Shown here: positions 17,210-25,184 of the stretch, in pieces
Layout of the letters: each line of letters opens with the position of its first letter
Position numbering within the stretch: position 1 is the stretch's first letter
From: Thalassospira sp.
GTDB taxonomy: Bacteria > Pseudomonadota > Alphaproteobacteria > Rhodospirillales > Thalassospiraceae
Assembly: GCF_030690045.1 (NCBI RefSeq)
Contig: NZ_JAUYHK010000005.1
Span: 124,001-188,000 of the forward strand
DNA: 64,000 nucleotides
Reading direction: 5' to 3'
Position numbers and translations under genes: made by a program
Notes under the pieces: model-generated
The model's database searches: none
Seen by the model: the letters and a program-made list of their open reading frames with translations, nothing else
Told to the model about the DNA's origin: nothing

Positions 17210-18244
17210 CTATCGCGCCAGATCATCGGGCAAAGGGTACCAGTCCAGCGCGGCAGGCAGGTGCAAGTGCGGGGCCTGTTCAATCACCATGGCAAGGAAT
17301 ATCCGCGCAACCGGCGACAGGCTTTTGCTGTGCCGCGTGATCACGCCGATCTGGCGGCGGCGTTCCGGCCCCTGCAACGGCACAAAACAAAGCCCCCCGG
17401 CCCCCGACATATCGGGCAACCGGGCGGCCAGTTCGGGCAAAATGGTAATTCCCACCCCTTCGGCCACCATCGCCGCCAGGGTCAGGGTATTTGATGTTTC
17501 GACCACCGGGCGCGGCAAAACCGATACCGCCCGCGCGGCCCCCGATGCCTGCCCCGGTTTGTCGGCCCCTATACCGGTATCTACACCGCTGTCAGCCTCG
17601 CCCAAAAGGCCCGGCTGCGCCATCACAACCCCGGTTCCCGATTCCGGGCCCAGCCCGACAAAATTCTCGCCACTCAATTCCGCCCAATGCAAACTCTCGC
17701 GCACCGCAAACCGGTGATCGGCCCGGCACAAAACCCCGAACCGGTCGGAAAATAACGGGCTGAATCGGATATCGGCCATCGCCTGCCATTCCCCGGCAAG
17801 CCCGAAATCCGCCTCATTGCGGGCGACCGCCTCGTGGACTTCCCCGGCATTGCGTTCATCCAGACGCAGCCGCGCATCCGGGTGATCGGCGACAAATCGC
17901 GAAATCACAGCGGGCAAAATCCGCGTCAGAACCGACGGGGCGGCGGCAATCGTGATGGTGCCGCCAATCCCCTTTGACAGCGCGTCCAGATCATTCAACG
18001 CCTCGTCAAAATCCCCAATCAGCCGTCGCGCCACCGGCAAAAACCGCTCCCCGGTCGCGGTCAGCGACACCGTGCGCGTCGTGCGGTCAAAAAGGGCCGC
18101 CCCCGTCACATCCTCAAACTGACGGATGGTGGCGGTCAGGGCCGGGGGCGTTAATCCCAGATAATGCGCCGCCGCACTGAAAGACCCGTGATCGGCAATG
18201 GCCACAAAGGCGCGCATATGACGAATATTGAGTGATGACAGCAT
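17210..18244 (-). CDS. LysR family transcriptional regulator
   Basis: A 344-residue LysR protein. The N-terminal winged HTH (FVAIADHGSFSAAAHYLGLT then PALTATIRQFED) is followed by a substrate-binding domain. The domain carries an unusual Gly/Ala/Asp-rich insertion of about 25 residues in the middle, making the protein longer than the usual 300. It is followed on the same strand by the LacI-type operon, but the operators between suggest separate transcription. Target genes are not evident. Confidence 0.88.
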   Translation of the reverse strand: MLSSLNIRHMRAFVAIADHGSFSAAAHYLGLTPPALTATIRQFEDVTGAALFDRTTRTVSLTATGERFLPVARRLIGDFDEALNDLDALSKGIGGTITIAAAPSVLTRILPAVISRFVADHPDARLRLDERNAGEVHEAVARNEADFGLAGEWQAMADIRFSPLFSDRFGVLCRADHRFAVRESLHWAELSGENFVGLGPESGTGVVMAQPGLLGEADSGVDTGIGADKPGQASGAARAVSVLPRPVVETSNTLTLAAMVAEGVGITILPELAARLPDMSGAGGLCFVPLQGPERRRQIGVITRHSKSLSPVARIFLAMVIEQAPHLHLPAALDWYPLPDDLAR

Positions 18245-18411
18245 GGTTTCCGATGTCCGTTCCTGTAAATGTGCGCCTGCCCCCCAGGACCATAGCGCCC
18301 AATCCCAATGCGGGCAAAAAGCTTCTCATTGTTTTACATCGCCAAATGCTACTTTAAAGGGCATTCTGGTGCGCACCTTCCCTGCGGACAACAGAGAGCG
18401 ACGTCAAGAGC

Positions 18412-19713
18412 ATGACAGAAGACGGAAAACAGGAAACACCAACGCTGGAAGGCGAAGCCGCCCTCGACCTATGGCGCAAGGGACGCGACGTATGGAACAG
18501 GTGGATTGATCAACATCCGGGCTGGAATATCAGTTTTGACGGTGTAGATTTTTCAACCGAACGGAATTCCGAAGGGAAACTCTTTTTCGCAGGTTATCAT
18601 TTCGGCGATGGCGACGTGAACTTCTCTGGAACCACTTTCGGTAACGGCACCGTAAACTTCTCTGGTGCCACTTTCGGCGACGGGGATGTGAATTTCAGAC
18701 ATGCTTCTTTCGGCAAAGGCAACTTGATCTTCTCGAATGCGAATTTTGGCAACGGTGACGTGAACTTCTCTTTCGCCACTTTCGAGGACGGCAATGTGAA
18801 ATTCTCTAAAGCCACTTTCGGAGATGGTGAAGTTAGCTTCAAAAGCACTAATTTCGGTAACGGTGAAGTCAAATTCGATGACGTTACCTTCGGTGATGGC
18901 AAATTAATATTCAACAGAGCAAAATTCACAGATATAATTTTTCTTCCACACTATTTGGGGTCACTAAGTTTTGAAGCCTATGGAATTTCAGTCAATAACT
19001 TGGCTATTTTTGGTTTTTTTACCTCCGCTAGTAAACTGAAATATTTTAGTTTGGAATGGGCATCGTTTGGCGGACCTCTCCTGTTGAATGGCACTCTGGA
19101 CATCGTGCCGGATCTTCGGTCCACCCGATATTCGCATCAGGTTGACCTCAGCACATTAAACGTCAAACTGCGGCGTAAATGGCATAAACTCAGTTGGCCA
19201 CCGAAACTCTCGTCCGTGGCAAAACATCCAGAGGATGCAGCCCGGTTAAGACGCCTCAAAGAAATTGCTGAAACCAACAAGGACCATCAGGCCGCCTTGC
19301 GGTTTTCTGCCGATGAAAACAGGGCGCGGCGATGGCTGGAAACATCGTGGTTTGGGTCGGTTCTCGACATGGCTTTCAGCGCGTGTAGCAACTACGGTCA
19401 AAGCATCCTGCGGCCCTTTGTGGCCCTATTCGTGCTCGCCGTCGCCAGCATGGCCCTCTATAAAAAACTGGCAGTGGCAACATTCGCCGCGTGGTGGACG
19501 GGTCCGGGTTGGGGGCAATCGCTATTCTTGTCGATCAGCAACAGCCTGCCTTTCCTTCCGCAATCGCGGAGCTTGCGAGAGGGCGCGCTAAAAGCACTTT
19601 ATCCCGGTGATCCGGGCTTTTGCGTCGATGTCCTCATGATCGGGCAAGGCGTTCTCAGTTTCGTTTTCCTGTTCCTGATCGGTCTGGGTCTGCGCAACCG
19701 TTTCCGTCTATAG
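18412..19713 (+). CDS. Membrane-anchored repeat protein with nine 12-residue repeats
   Basis: A 433-residue protein in three parts. Residues 64-171 are nine 12-residue repeats of the form F-G-(D/N)-G-x-(V/L)-x-F-x-x-(A/T)-x, likely a right-handed beta-helix related to Pentapeptide_3 proteins (spacing Phe-5-Phe-7-Phe rather than 5 and 6). Residues about 285-320 are a charged linker. The C-terminus has two membrane helices (YGQSILRPFVALFVLAVASM and GQGVLSFVFLFLIGLGL). The Tyr-Gly-x-Ser-x-x-Arg-Pro-Phe motif before the helices recurs in other pentapeptide-type membrane proteins. Function unknown. The part after the repeats is visibly AT-richer than its neighbours. The start lacks a strong ribosome binding site. 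Confidence 0.75.
   Translation: MTEDGKQETPTLEGEAALDLWRKGRDVWNRWIDQHPGWNISFDGVDFSTERNSEGKLFFAGYHFGDGDVNFSGTTFGNGTVNFSGATFGDGDVNFRHASFGKGNLIFSNANFGNGDVNFSFATFEDGNVKFSKATFGDGEVSFKSTNFGNGEVKFDDVTFGDGKLIFNRAKFTDIIFLPHYLGSLSFEAYGISVNNLAIFGFFTSASKLKYFSLEWASFGGPLLLNGTLDIVPDLRSTRYSHQVDLSTLNVKLRRKWHKLSWPPKLSSVAKHPEDAARLRRLKEIAETNKDHQAALRFSADENRARRWLETSWFGSVLDMAFSACSNYGQSILRPFVALFVLAVASMALYKKLAVATFAAWWTGPGWGQSLFLSISNSLPFLPQSRSLREGALKALYPGDPGFCVDVLMIGQGVLSFVFLFLIGLGLRNRFRL
18601..18924 (+). repeat. Nine tandem 36-base coding repeats
   Basis: Nine in-frame units of 36 bases encode the 12-residue repeat of the membrane protein. Copies share TTCGG-(C/T)-(G/A)A-(C/T)GG and AA(C/A)TTC cores but are well diverged. 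They have no spacers and lie wholly within one reading frame. Confidence 0.85.
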
Positions 19714-19787
19714 GGCAAAACACCCCCGTCAAATGCGTCCCCCGATATCGAACGGATGCGCCATCACGGCGGCTGGTTTGGCCGCCA

Positions 19788-19810
19788 ATTATTCACTAAA
19801 AATGAATAAT
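19788..19810. promoter_or_regulatory. Palindrome upstream of the ydiJ-like gene
   Basis: ATTATTCA-N7-TGAATAAT is a perfect 8-base dyad in an AT-rich patch about 75 bases upstream of the dehydrogenase start. It is a candidate operator for an unidentified regulator. Confidence 0.45.
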
Positions 19811-19886
19811 ACTTCATAATTTTCAATTTGTATATTCAATGCCGGTGCGGTCAAATGGGGGCAGAGAGAGATTTTGCGAGCACCCC

Positions 19887-22800
19887 ATGATCCCGAAACT
19901 GACCCCCGACCGCAGTCTGGATGATCTGAGCCTGGCATTTTTGCGCACCCTGCAAAACGAGGGCAAATATCGTGGCGATATCCATGCCGATTATCCCGCC
20001 CGCCTGATCCATGCCACCGATAACAGTGTGTATCAGGTAATGCCGGTTGCCATTTTGCATCCGCGCAGCGGCGATGACATCACCGCCATCATGGAACTGG
20101 CCGGGCGGCCTGCCTTTCGCGGCATCAAACTGACGCCGCGCGGCGGCGGTACGGGCACCAACGGGCAATCGCTGAACAATACCGTGATTGTCGATACTTC
20201 CCGCCACCTGAACCGCATTCTGGATTTTGATGCCGAAAAACGGCTGGTGCGGGTTGAACCGGGCGTGGTTCTGGAACAGCTCAACGCCTGGCTCAAACCG
20301 TACGGCTTTTTCTTTCCGCCCAATGTCTCCACCGCCAACCGGGCGACGATTGGCGGCATGATCGGGTCCGACAGTTCGGGCAAGGGATCACGGATTTACG
20401 GCAAAACCAGCCATTATCTCCATGAAATGACCACGGTGCTGGTGGATGGCACCGAACTGGTCAGCCGCGCCCTTGACAAAGACGAAGCCGACCACGAAGC
20501 CGCACGGCCCGACCGCATCGGCGCGATTTACCGCAAGGTGCGCGATGAAATCGCACCGCGCCGCGCCCTGATCCAATCGGTATTCCCGGAAATGAATCGT
20601 GGCATGACCGGCTATAACCTGAAAGAAGCCGTGCGCGATGATGGCGGCATGGATCTGGGCTTTTTGATTGCCGGGGCCGAAGGCAGCCTTGGTCTGACCC
20701 GCGAGGTCACCTTGCGGGTCATTCCCCTGCCAAAATTCAAGGCCCTGACGGTTCTGCGATATGACAGTTTTGATGCCGCCCTGCGCCATGTCGGGGCCTT
20801 GTTGAAATTTGATCCGGTCGCCATTGAATCGATTGACGACAAGGTGATGGCGCTGGCCCAGCAGGATGAAAGCTGGCACTTGCTGGCAAAATTACTGGGG
20901 ACCGAGGGCGAAGCGGTGCCGACACGCGGCTTTAACGTCGTCGAATTTGCCACCGACGATGCCGCTGATCTTGCCCGTCAGCAGGCCGCATTGCAGGCCC
21001 ATCTCGCCGCCCATCCCGATGCACCGCACGCGCCCACCGGCTGGGTGCAGGCAACCGATGCCGGGCAAATTGCCGCCATCTGGTCGATCCGCGCCAAGGC
21101 GGTCGGGTTGCTCGGCAATCTCGAAGGCAAACGTCGCGCCACCCCCTTTGTCGAGGATACCGCCGTTCCGCCGGAAAACCTTGCCGATTTCATCGCGGAA
21201 TTTCGCGCCTTGCTCGATGCAGAAGGCCTGGATTACGGCATGTTCGGCCATGTCGATGTCGGCTGCCTGCATGTCAGGCCGTTGCTTGATATGTGCGACG
21301 ATGAAGACGAAGCCCGCCTGCGCCGGGTGTCGGACAAGGTTGTCGCCCTGACCCGCAAATATAACGGCCTGATCTGGGGCGAACATGGCAAGGGATTTCG
21401 CGGTGAATATTCACCGGCCTATTTCGGGCCGGAACTGTATGATGTGCTGCGCCGCATCAAGCAGGAATTCGATCCCGAAGGCCAACTGAACCCCGGCAAG
21501 ATCGCCTCGCCCTTTTCGCGCGATATTCCGATTACCGCGATTGACGCCGCCCCGTTGCGCGGCCATTTCGACCGCCAGATCGACGCAAAACTGCGCGATG
21601 AATATCTGAATGCCACACGCTGTAACGGCAATGGTGCCTGTTTCAATTATGATCTGGCCGATGCCATGTGCCCGTCTTACAAGGTGACGCGCGACCGCGT
21701 TCATTCGCCCAAGGGCCGGGCGGGCCTGATCCGCGAATGGATCCGGCAACGCAGTGTCGGCAACGATGCCGATGCCCCCGAACTGGCCTTTGCCAATGCG
21801 CGGGATTTTTCCCATGATGTCTATGATGCGATGGCCGGGTGCCTGTCGTGCAAGGCATGTGCGGGGCAATGCCCGGTCCGGGTCGATATCCCCGAAATGA
21901 AATCACGGTTTCTCGAAGCCTATCACCAACGCTACAAACGCCCGATCAATGATTATGGGGTTGCACAGCTTGAAACCCTCGCCCCCCTGATGGCAAAGGC
22001 CCCCTTGCTGTTTAACACCCTGACCGGCCTGCCCCCGCTGCGCTGGCTTCTGGCCCGCACCATCGGGCTGGAAGATTTGCCGATGCTCAGCCGCCGCAAC
22101 CTGAAATCCGCCCTGCGCGACCGGGGCATTGCGCCGTTTGATGCGGCACAGCTTGCCGCCCTGTCACCGGCACAAAAGGCCGGATCGGTGATGCTGATTC
22201 AGGATTGTTTCACCAGCCATTATGACGCGGATGTGGTGATCGCCCATGTCGATCTGCTGCAAAAACTGGGCTATCGCGTGTTTGTGCCGCCCTATCGCCC
22301 CAATGGCAAGCCATTGCATGTCAAGGGCTTCCTCAAACGGTTTGACCGGCTGGCGGCCCGCAATGACGCCACATACCATGCCCTTGCCCAACAGGGCATT
22401 GCGATGATCGGGATCGAGGCCAGCGTCACCCTGACCTATCGACAGGAATATGCCCAGCGCCTTGAAAACCGCCCGGATTATGCCATTCGCCTGTTTCATG
22501 AATGGCTGCATGATGAAATTGCCACAGGCCGCCTGACCCCGCCCCCGGTCAAACCCGGCGCCGGTGTTAATGGCGTTAACACTGCAACCGCCAACGCAAC
22601 CACAAACGCCACCGCCACCCTGTTCCCCCATTGCACCGAAAAAACATCGATCCCCGATGTCACGGTGAAATGGCAGAAAATCTTTGCGGCCTTTGGCCTG
22701 ACCCTGAGCGGGGAACGCACCGGATGTTGCGGCATGGCCGGGGTCTATGGCCACGAAACCGCCCACCGGGAAACCTCCCGCGCCCTTTATGATCAAAGCT

Positions 22801-22934
22801 GGCAGAAAAAAGTCGCCACCACCGGCCTTGAAAACATGCTGGTCACCGGCTTTTCCTGCCGCTGTCAGGTCAAACGGTTTGAGGGGGCAAAGCCGAAACA
22901 TCCTGTTGAATATCTGTCGGCTCTGCTAAACTGA
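19887..22934 (+). CDS. ydiJ: FAD-binding and Fe-S dehydrogenase (YdiJ family, D-2-hydroxyglutarate type)
   Basis: A 1015-residue protein matching E. coli YdiJ in length and layout. An N-terminal FAD PCMH domain (GGGTGTNGQSLN, GGMIGSDSSGKGSRIYGKTS) is followed by the GlcD-type C-terminal domain (MFGHVDVGCLHVRP, GEHGKGFRGEY), a ferredoxin-like region (CNGNGACFNYDLADAMCPS and CLSCKACAGQCPV), and a C-terminal CCG-type domain (GCCGMAGVYG, SCRCQVKRFEG). The family oxidises D-2-hydroxyacids, notably D-2-hydroxyglutarate, and passes electrons to the respiratory chain. The start MIPKLTPD is placed by similarity to YdiJ; an ATG 16 codons upstream has no better ribosome binding site. A short Asn/Thr/Ala-rich stretch interrupts the last domain. 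Confidence 0.9.
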   Translation: MIPKLTPDRSLDDLSLAFLRTLQNEGKYRGDIHADYPARLIHATDNSVYQVMPVAILHPRSGDDITAIMELAGRPAFRGIKLTPRGGGTGTNGQSLNNTVIVDTSRHLNRILDFDAEKRLVRVEPGVVLEQLNAWLKPYGFFFPPNVSTANRATIGGMIGSDSSGKGSRIYGKTSHYLHEMTTVLVDGTELVSRALDKDEADHEAARPDRIGAIYRKVRDEIAPRRALIQSVFPEMNRGMTGYNLKEAVRDDGGMDLGFLIAGAEGSLGLTREVTLRVIPLPKFKALTVLRYDSFDAALRHVGALLKFDPVAIESIDDKVMALAQQDESWHLLAKLLGTEGEAVPTRGFNVVEFATDDAADLARQQAALQAHLAAHPDAPHAPTGWVQATDAGQIAAIWSIRAKAVGLLGNLEGKRRATPFVEDTAVPPENLADFIAEFRALLDAEGLDYGMFGHVDVGCLHVRPLLDMCDDEDEARLRRVSDKVVALTRKYNGLIWGEHGKGFRGEYSPAYFGPELYDVLRRIKQEFDPEGQLNPGKIASPFSRDIPITAIDAAPLRGHFDRQIDAKLRDEYLNATRCNGNGACFNYDLADAMCPSYKVTRDRVHSPKGRAGLIREWIRQRSVGNDADAPELAFANARDFSHDVYDAMAGCLSCKACAGQCPVRVDIPEMKSRFLEAYHQRYKRPINDYGVAQLETLAPLMAKAPLLFNTLTGLPPLRWLLARTIGLEDLPMLSRRNLKSALRDRGIAPFDAAQLAALSPAQKAGSVMLIQDCFTSHYDADVVIAHVDLLQKLGYRVFVPPYRPNGKPLHVKGFLKRFDRLAARNDATYHALAQQGIAMIGIEASVTLTYRQEYAQRLENRPDYAIRLFHEWLHDEIATGRLTPPPVKPGAGVNGVNTATANATTNATATLFPHCTEKTSIPDVTVKWQKIFAAFGLTLSGERTGCCGMAGVYGHETAHRETSRALYDQSWQKKVATTGLENMLVTGFSCRCQVKRFEGAKPKHPVEYLSALLN

Positions 22935-22969
22935 TTCCGTTATTCTGGATAACCGACGCCGGTGCAGAT

Positions 22970-23269
22970 ATGAACAATGCAGATATGAACAATATGGATG
23001 TGCGCGATATCATCGCGGCCAAAGACGCAAACAGCGGCGGCCATGCCCTGCCCACCGCATATGCCCGTCGTATCTTCATGGAAATTGATCCTCCGCTGAC
23101 CGTATGGCGCGATTATCGCGGCATGACGCAGCGCGACCTTGCCCGGAAAGCCGGGATTGCACCCGGTTATCTGTCGAAAATCGAAAACGGCAAAAAAGCC
23201 GGGTCGCTTGACGCATGGCGCAAACTCGCCGCCGCCCTTGATGCCCCGATTGATGCGCTGGTGGCCTGA
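22970..23269 (+). CDS. XRE-family helix-turn-helix protein
   Basis: A 99-residue DNA-binding protein. Its HTH occupies residues about 48-95 (RGMTQRDLARKAGIAPGYLS then KIENGKKAGSLDAWRKLA). The first 40 residues are less conserved. The start is uncertain: a short direct repeat ATGAACAAT occurs twice there, giving alternative Met codons. It resembles solitary antitoxin-like regulators, but no toxin gene adjoins it. It lies 35 bases after ydiJ and may be cotranscribed. Confidence 0.8.
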   Translation: MNNADMNNMDVRDIIAAKDANSGGHALPTAYARRIFMEIDPPLTVWRDYRGMTQRDLARKAGIAPGYLSKIENGKKAGSLDAWRKLAAALDAPIDALVA

Positions 23270-23287
23270 CAAAGGAAAAACCCCGCC

Positions 23288-23617
23288 GTGATCCGCCATA
23301 TCGTCCTGATCAAATTCAAACCGGATATCAACAAAGCCGCAATCAACAACCTGTTTGACGCACTGGCAACCCTTGGCGACCAGATCGCCGAAATGCGCGG
23401 CTTTGACGGCGGAATATCGGTCAGCCCGGAAAACCTCGAACAGGGTTTCCGGCACGGCTTCAGCATTGATTTCGACGATGCCAAGGCGCGGGATGCCTAT
23501 CTGGCCCATCCCCGACATCAGGCACTGGGCGCAGAACTGGTCAAGGCCGCCAATGGCGGGATTTCAGGGCTGATTGTGTTTGATTTGGAAGTACAGGTGT
23601 TTAGTCCCCGCCTTTGA
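23288..23617 (+). CDS. Dabb family stress-responsive A/B barrel protein
   Basis: A 109-residue ferredoxin-like Dabb domain protein. Typical segments are IRHIVLIKFKPD at the N-terminus, the GFDGGISVSPEN turn and the AYLAHPRHQALG helix. The domain forms dimers and occurs in stress proteins and some cyclases; no enzymatic activity can be assigned. GTG start with AGGA about 11 bases upstream. Its stop overlaps the start of a short downstream frame. Confidence 0.8.
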   Translation: MIRHIVLIKFKPDINKAAINNLFDALATLGDQIAEMRGFDGGISVSPENLEQGFRHGFSIDFDDAKARDAYLAHPRHQALGAELVKAANGGISGLIVFDLEVQVFSPRL

Positions 23618-23784
23618 TGGTGCGGGTCGCCTGTAAACCTTTCGGGTTCAGTTATCCGGATTATGCAGATGGCGTAATCGATAGCCGTATTGTCATTGAA
23701 GACTTCTTCCTTGGCGGTAACAATGTCGTTGAATTGCTGGTTGACGAAAATCAGCAAGCCTTTGACCTTACCATATTTCTCTAA
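23617..23784 (+). CDS. Short ORF coupled to the Dabb gene (55 aa)
   Basis: The TGA of the Dabb gene overlaps this ATG (TGATG), a common coupling arrangement. The 55-residue product begins MVRVACKPFGFSYPDYADG and ends DENQQAFDLTIFL. It has normal-looking codon use and mixed hydrophobic/acidic composition. I do not recognise it. It could be a real small protein or the surviving 3' end of a deleted gene; the abrupt change to the sigma-54-driven unit downstream favours a junction here. Confidence 0.4.
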   Translation: MVRVACKPFGFSYPDYADGVIDSRIVIEDFFLGGNNVVELLVDENQQAFDLTIFL

Positions 23785-23851
23785 CTGAGTTGCGCGAGCA
23801 CTCTCCGATCTTTAGCCATAGGATCGGGGAGGTTCCTGTCAGCCACTCTAC

Positions 23852-23867
23852 TGGCACGAAAATTGCT
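23852..23867 (+). promoter_or_regulatory. Sigma-54 (RpoN) promoter
   Basis: CTGGCACG-N4-TTGCT matches the -24/-12 consensus YTGGCACG-N4-TTGCW at every position. The -24 GG is at 23853-23854 and the -12 GC at 23865-23866. Transcription would begin near 23877, about 30 bases before the first of two paralogous genes. A hairpin (CCGATC/GATCGG) lies just upstream. No other perfect match was noticed in the window. The enhancer-binding protein is unknown. Confidence 0.75.
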
Positions 23868-23907
23868 GATTGCGAGCACAACCTGAATGAGAACACAGGA
23901 GGTCAAA

Positions 23908-24489
23908 TTGACTGCAATTTTCGCATCGCAAAATTTCGTCCACTTAGCGCAAGTGTCTGAGGGTCATATTGGACGACCGACCGAAATGGCCAATGAAATG
24001 CTCGCCCGCGAGAGAGACCATCTCCGTGCCAAGATCGAATATGACAGCAAAGCCCAACTGGAATGGCAAAATGCACAGCCAATCTATTCGGGTTTCCGGT
24101 TGAATGGTGAACTGGTTGGTATGATCGGTGTGAATACCGGGTTTACCGGCAGCGGCATTTCCGATGGTGGCGCGTACCAGCGCGCAATAGAAGTTGCCAA
24201 ACAAACAGGGTTAACTGGCGAAGCCTTTGCCAAATATGCCACAGATCAGGTGTCCCAGGCACTGAAAGCCCGTTATGGCGACCGTATCGAAGTCGAAGTC
24301 TATGATACAGAAAATCGTCCGACATCCGGTGAAATGCACACAGAAATGTTCGGCCCGCCCGCCTCAACACCGGACACTCCCAAATTCAATGACAGCGAAC
24401 TCGCCTGGATGAAAGTCTTCGCGCAACTCTATTCGCAAAATTTCGGTGAGGATCCGTTTGCCGGTTTGGATGTTCCGTACGACCAGTAG
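23908..24489 (+). CDS. Conserved protein of unknown function, tandem paralogue A
   Basis: I do not recognise this 193-residue protein. It has no signal peptide or membrane helix. An N-terminal polar helical region (about residues 25-60) leads to a core beginning NAQPIYSGFRLNGELVGMIG, then GFTGSGISDGGAYQRAIEVA, then EVEVYDTENRPTSGEMHTEM, and the tail ends FGEDPFAGLDVPYDQ. A TTG start fits best: AGGAGG lies five bases upstream, and the context is homologous to the ATG start of the next gene. The 95-residue core is 75 of 95 identical to paralogue B. A consensus sigma-54 promoter precedes it. Confidence 0.7.
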   Translation: MTAIFASQNFVHLAQVSEGHIGRPTEMANEMLARERDHLRAKIEYDSKAQLEWQNAQPIYSGFRLNGELVGMIGVNTGFTGSGISDGGAYQRAIEVAKQTGLTGEAFAKYATDQVSQALKARYGDRIEVEVYDTENRPTSGEMHTEMFGPPASTPDTPKFNDSELAWMKVFAQLYSQNFGEDPFAGLDVPYDQ

Positions 24490-24535
24490 GTCATCAAGCC
24501 GACTGAAACCCGAAAAACCCGACTTCTGACATGCC
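24481..24535 (+). repeat. Duplicated 3' flank of the tandem paralogues
   Basis: The last codons of paralogue A plus about 45 bases after its stop recur after paralogue B at 25131-25184 with one substitution and one deleted A. The noncoding part is thus better conserved than parts of the coding region, which points to recent duplication or gene conversion, or to a functional 3' element. Confidence 0.8.
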
Positions 24536-24560
24536 TGATGACAATGAGATGGAGGCAAAA

Positions 24561-25139
24561 ATGACAACTATTTCTTCGACTGTGACTATTGGACAGCAAA
24601 ACCGGGTTCAGGCAGAATTCAAATCTGGTCTGGATGATTTTACCAAAGACCTGATGGTGCAACAAAAAGAATGGTTGGCAGCAAAACTTGCATATGACGG
24701 TGAAGCTCAACGGGCTTCGCAAAATGCTCAACCAATACATACGACCTTTCGGCTGAACGGAAAACTGGTAGGAATGATCGGTGTGAATAGCGGTTTTACT
24801 GGCACCGGAATTTCCGATGGTGGTGCGTATCTGCGCGCAATAGAAGTTGCCAAACAAACAGGGTTAACCGGCGAAGCCGCTACCGATTATGCAAGTGAAC
24901 AGGTGTCTCAAGCATTAAAAGATCGCTATGGCGTAAATATAGAAGTCGAAGTCTTTGAACCGGGAAATCGTCCGACAACTGGCGAGATGCACACAGAAAT
25001 GTTCGGTGAGGCAACCTCCCTGTATGAAGGGATGAGTTCAGACTGGATGGCCTATATCAAGCATTTCGCTCAGACTTACGCCCAGACTTTTGGCGAAGAT
25101 CCGTTTGCCGGTTTGGATGTTCCGTATGACGACCAGTAG
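24561..25139 (+). CDS. Conserved protein of unknown function, tandem paralogue B
   Basis: A 192-residue paralogue of the preceding gene, sharing the core (FRLNGKLVGMIGVNSGFTGT, SDGGAYLRAIEVAKQTGLTG, NRPTTGEMHTEMFG) and the tail FGEDPFAGLDVPYDDQ. The N-terminal 45 residues and the 25 residues before the tail have diverged. ATG start with GGAGG five bases upstream. The 71-base gap from paralogue A holds no terminator, so both are probably expressed from the sigma-54 promoter. Function unknown; the lack of export signals suggests a cytoplasmic role. Confidence 0.72.
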   Translation: MTTISSTVTIGQQNRVQAEFKSGLDDFTKDLMVQQKEWLAAKLAYDGEAQRASQNAQPIHTTFRLNGKLVGMIGVNSGFTGTGISDGGAYLRAIEVAKQTGLTGEAATDYASEQVSQALKDRYGVNIEVEVFEPGNRPTTGEMHTEMFGEATSLYEGMSSDWMAYIKHFAQTYAQTFGEDPFAGLDVPYDDQ

Positions 25140-25184
25140 GTCATCAAGCCGACTGAATCCCGAAAACCCGACTTCTGACATGCC

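Noticed and set aside
18601-18924. Regular 36-base repeats resembling a CRISPR array
   Set aside because: The units are contiguous, in frame and without spacers, and no cas genes are present.
18597-18929. Minus-strand open frame of 110 codons with Pro/Lys/Ser repeats
   Set aside because: It is the antisense of the 36-base repeats; it stays open only because the repeat lacks stops in that phase.
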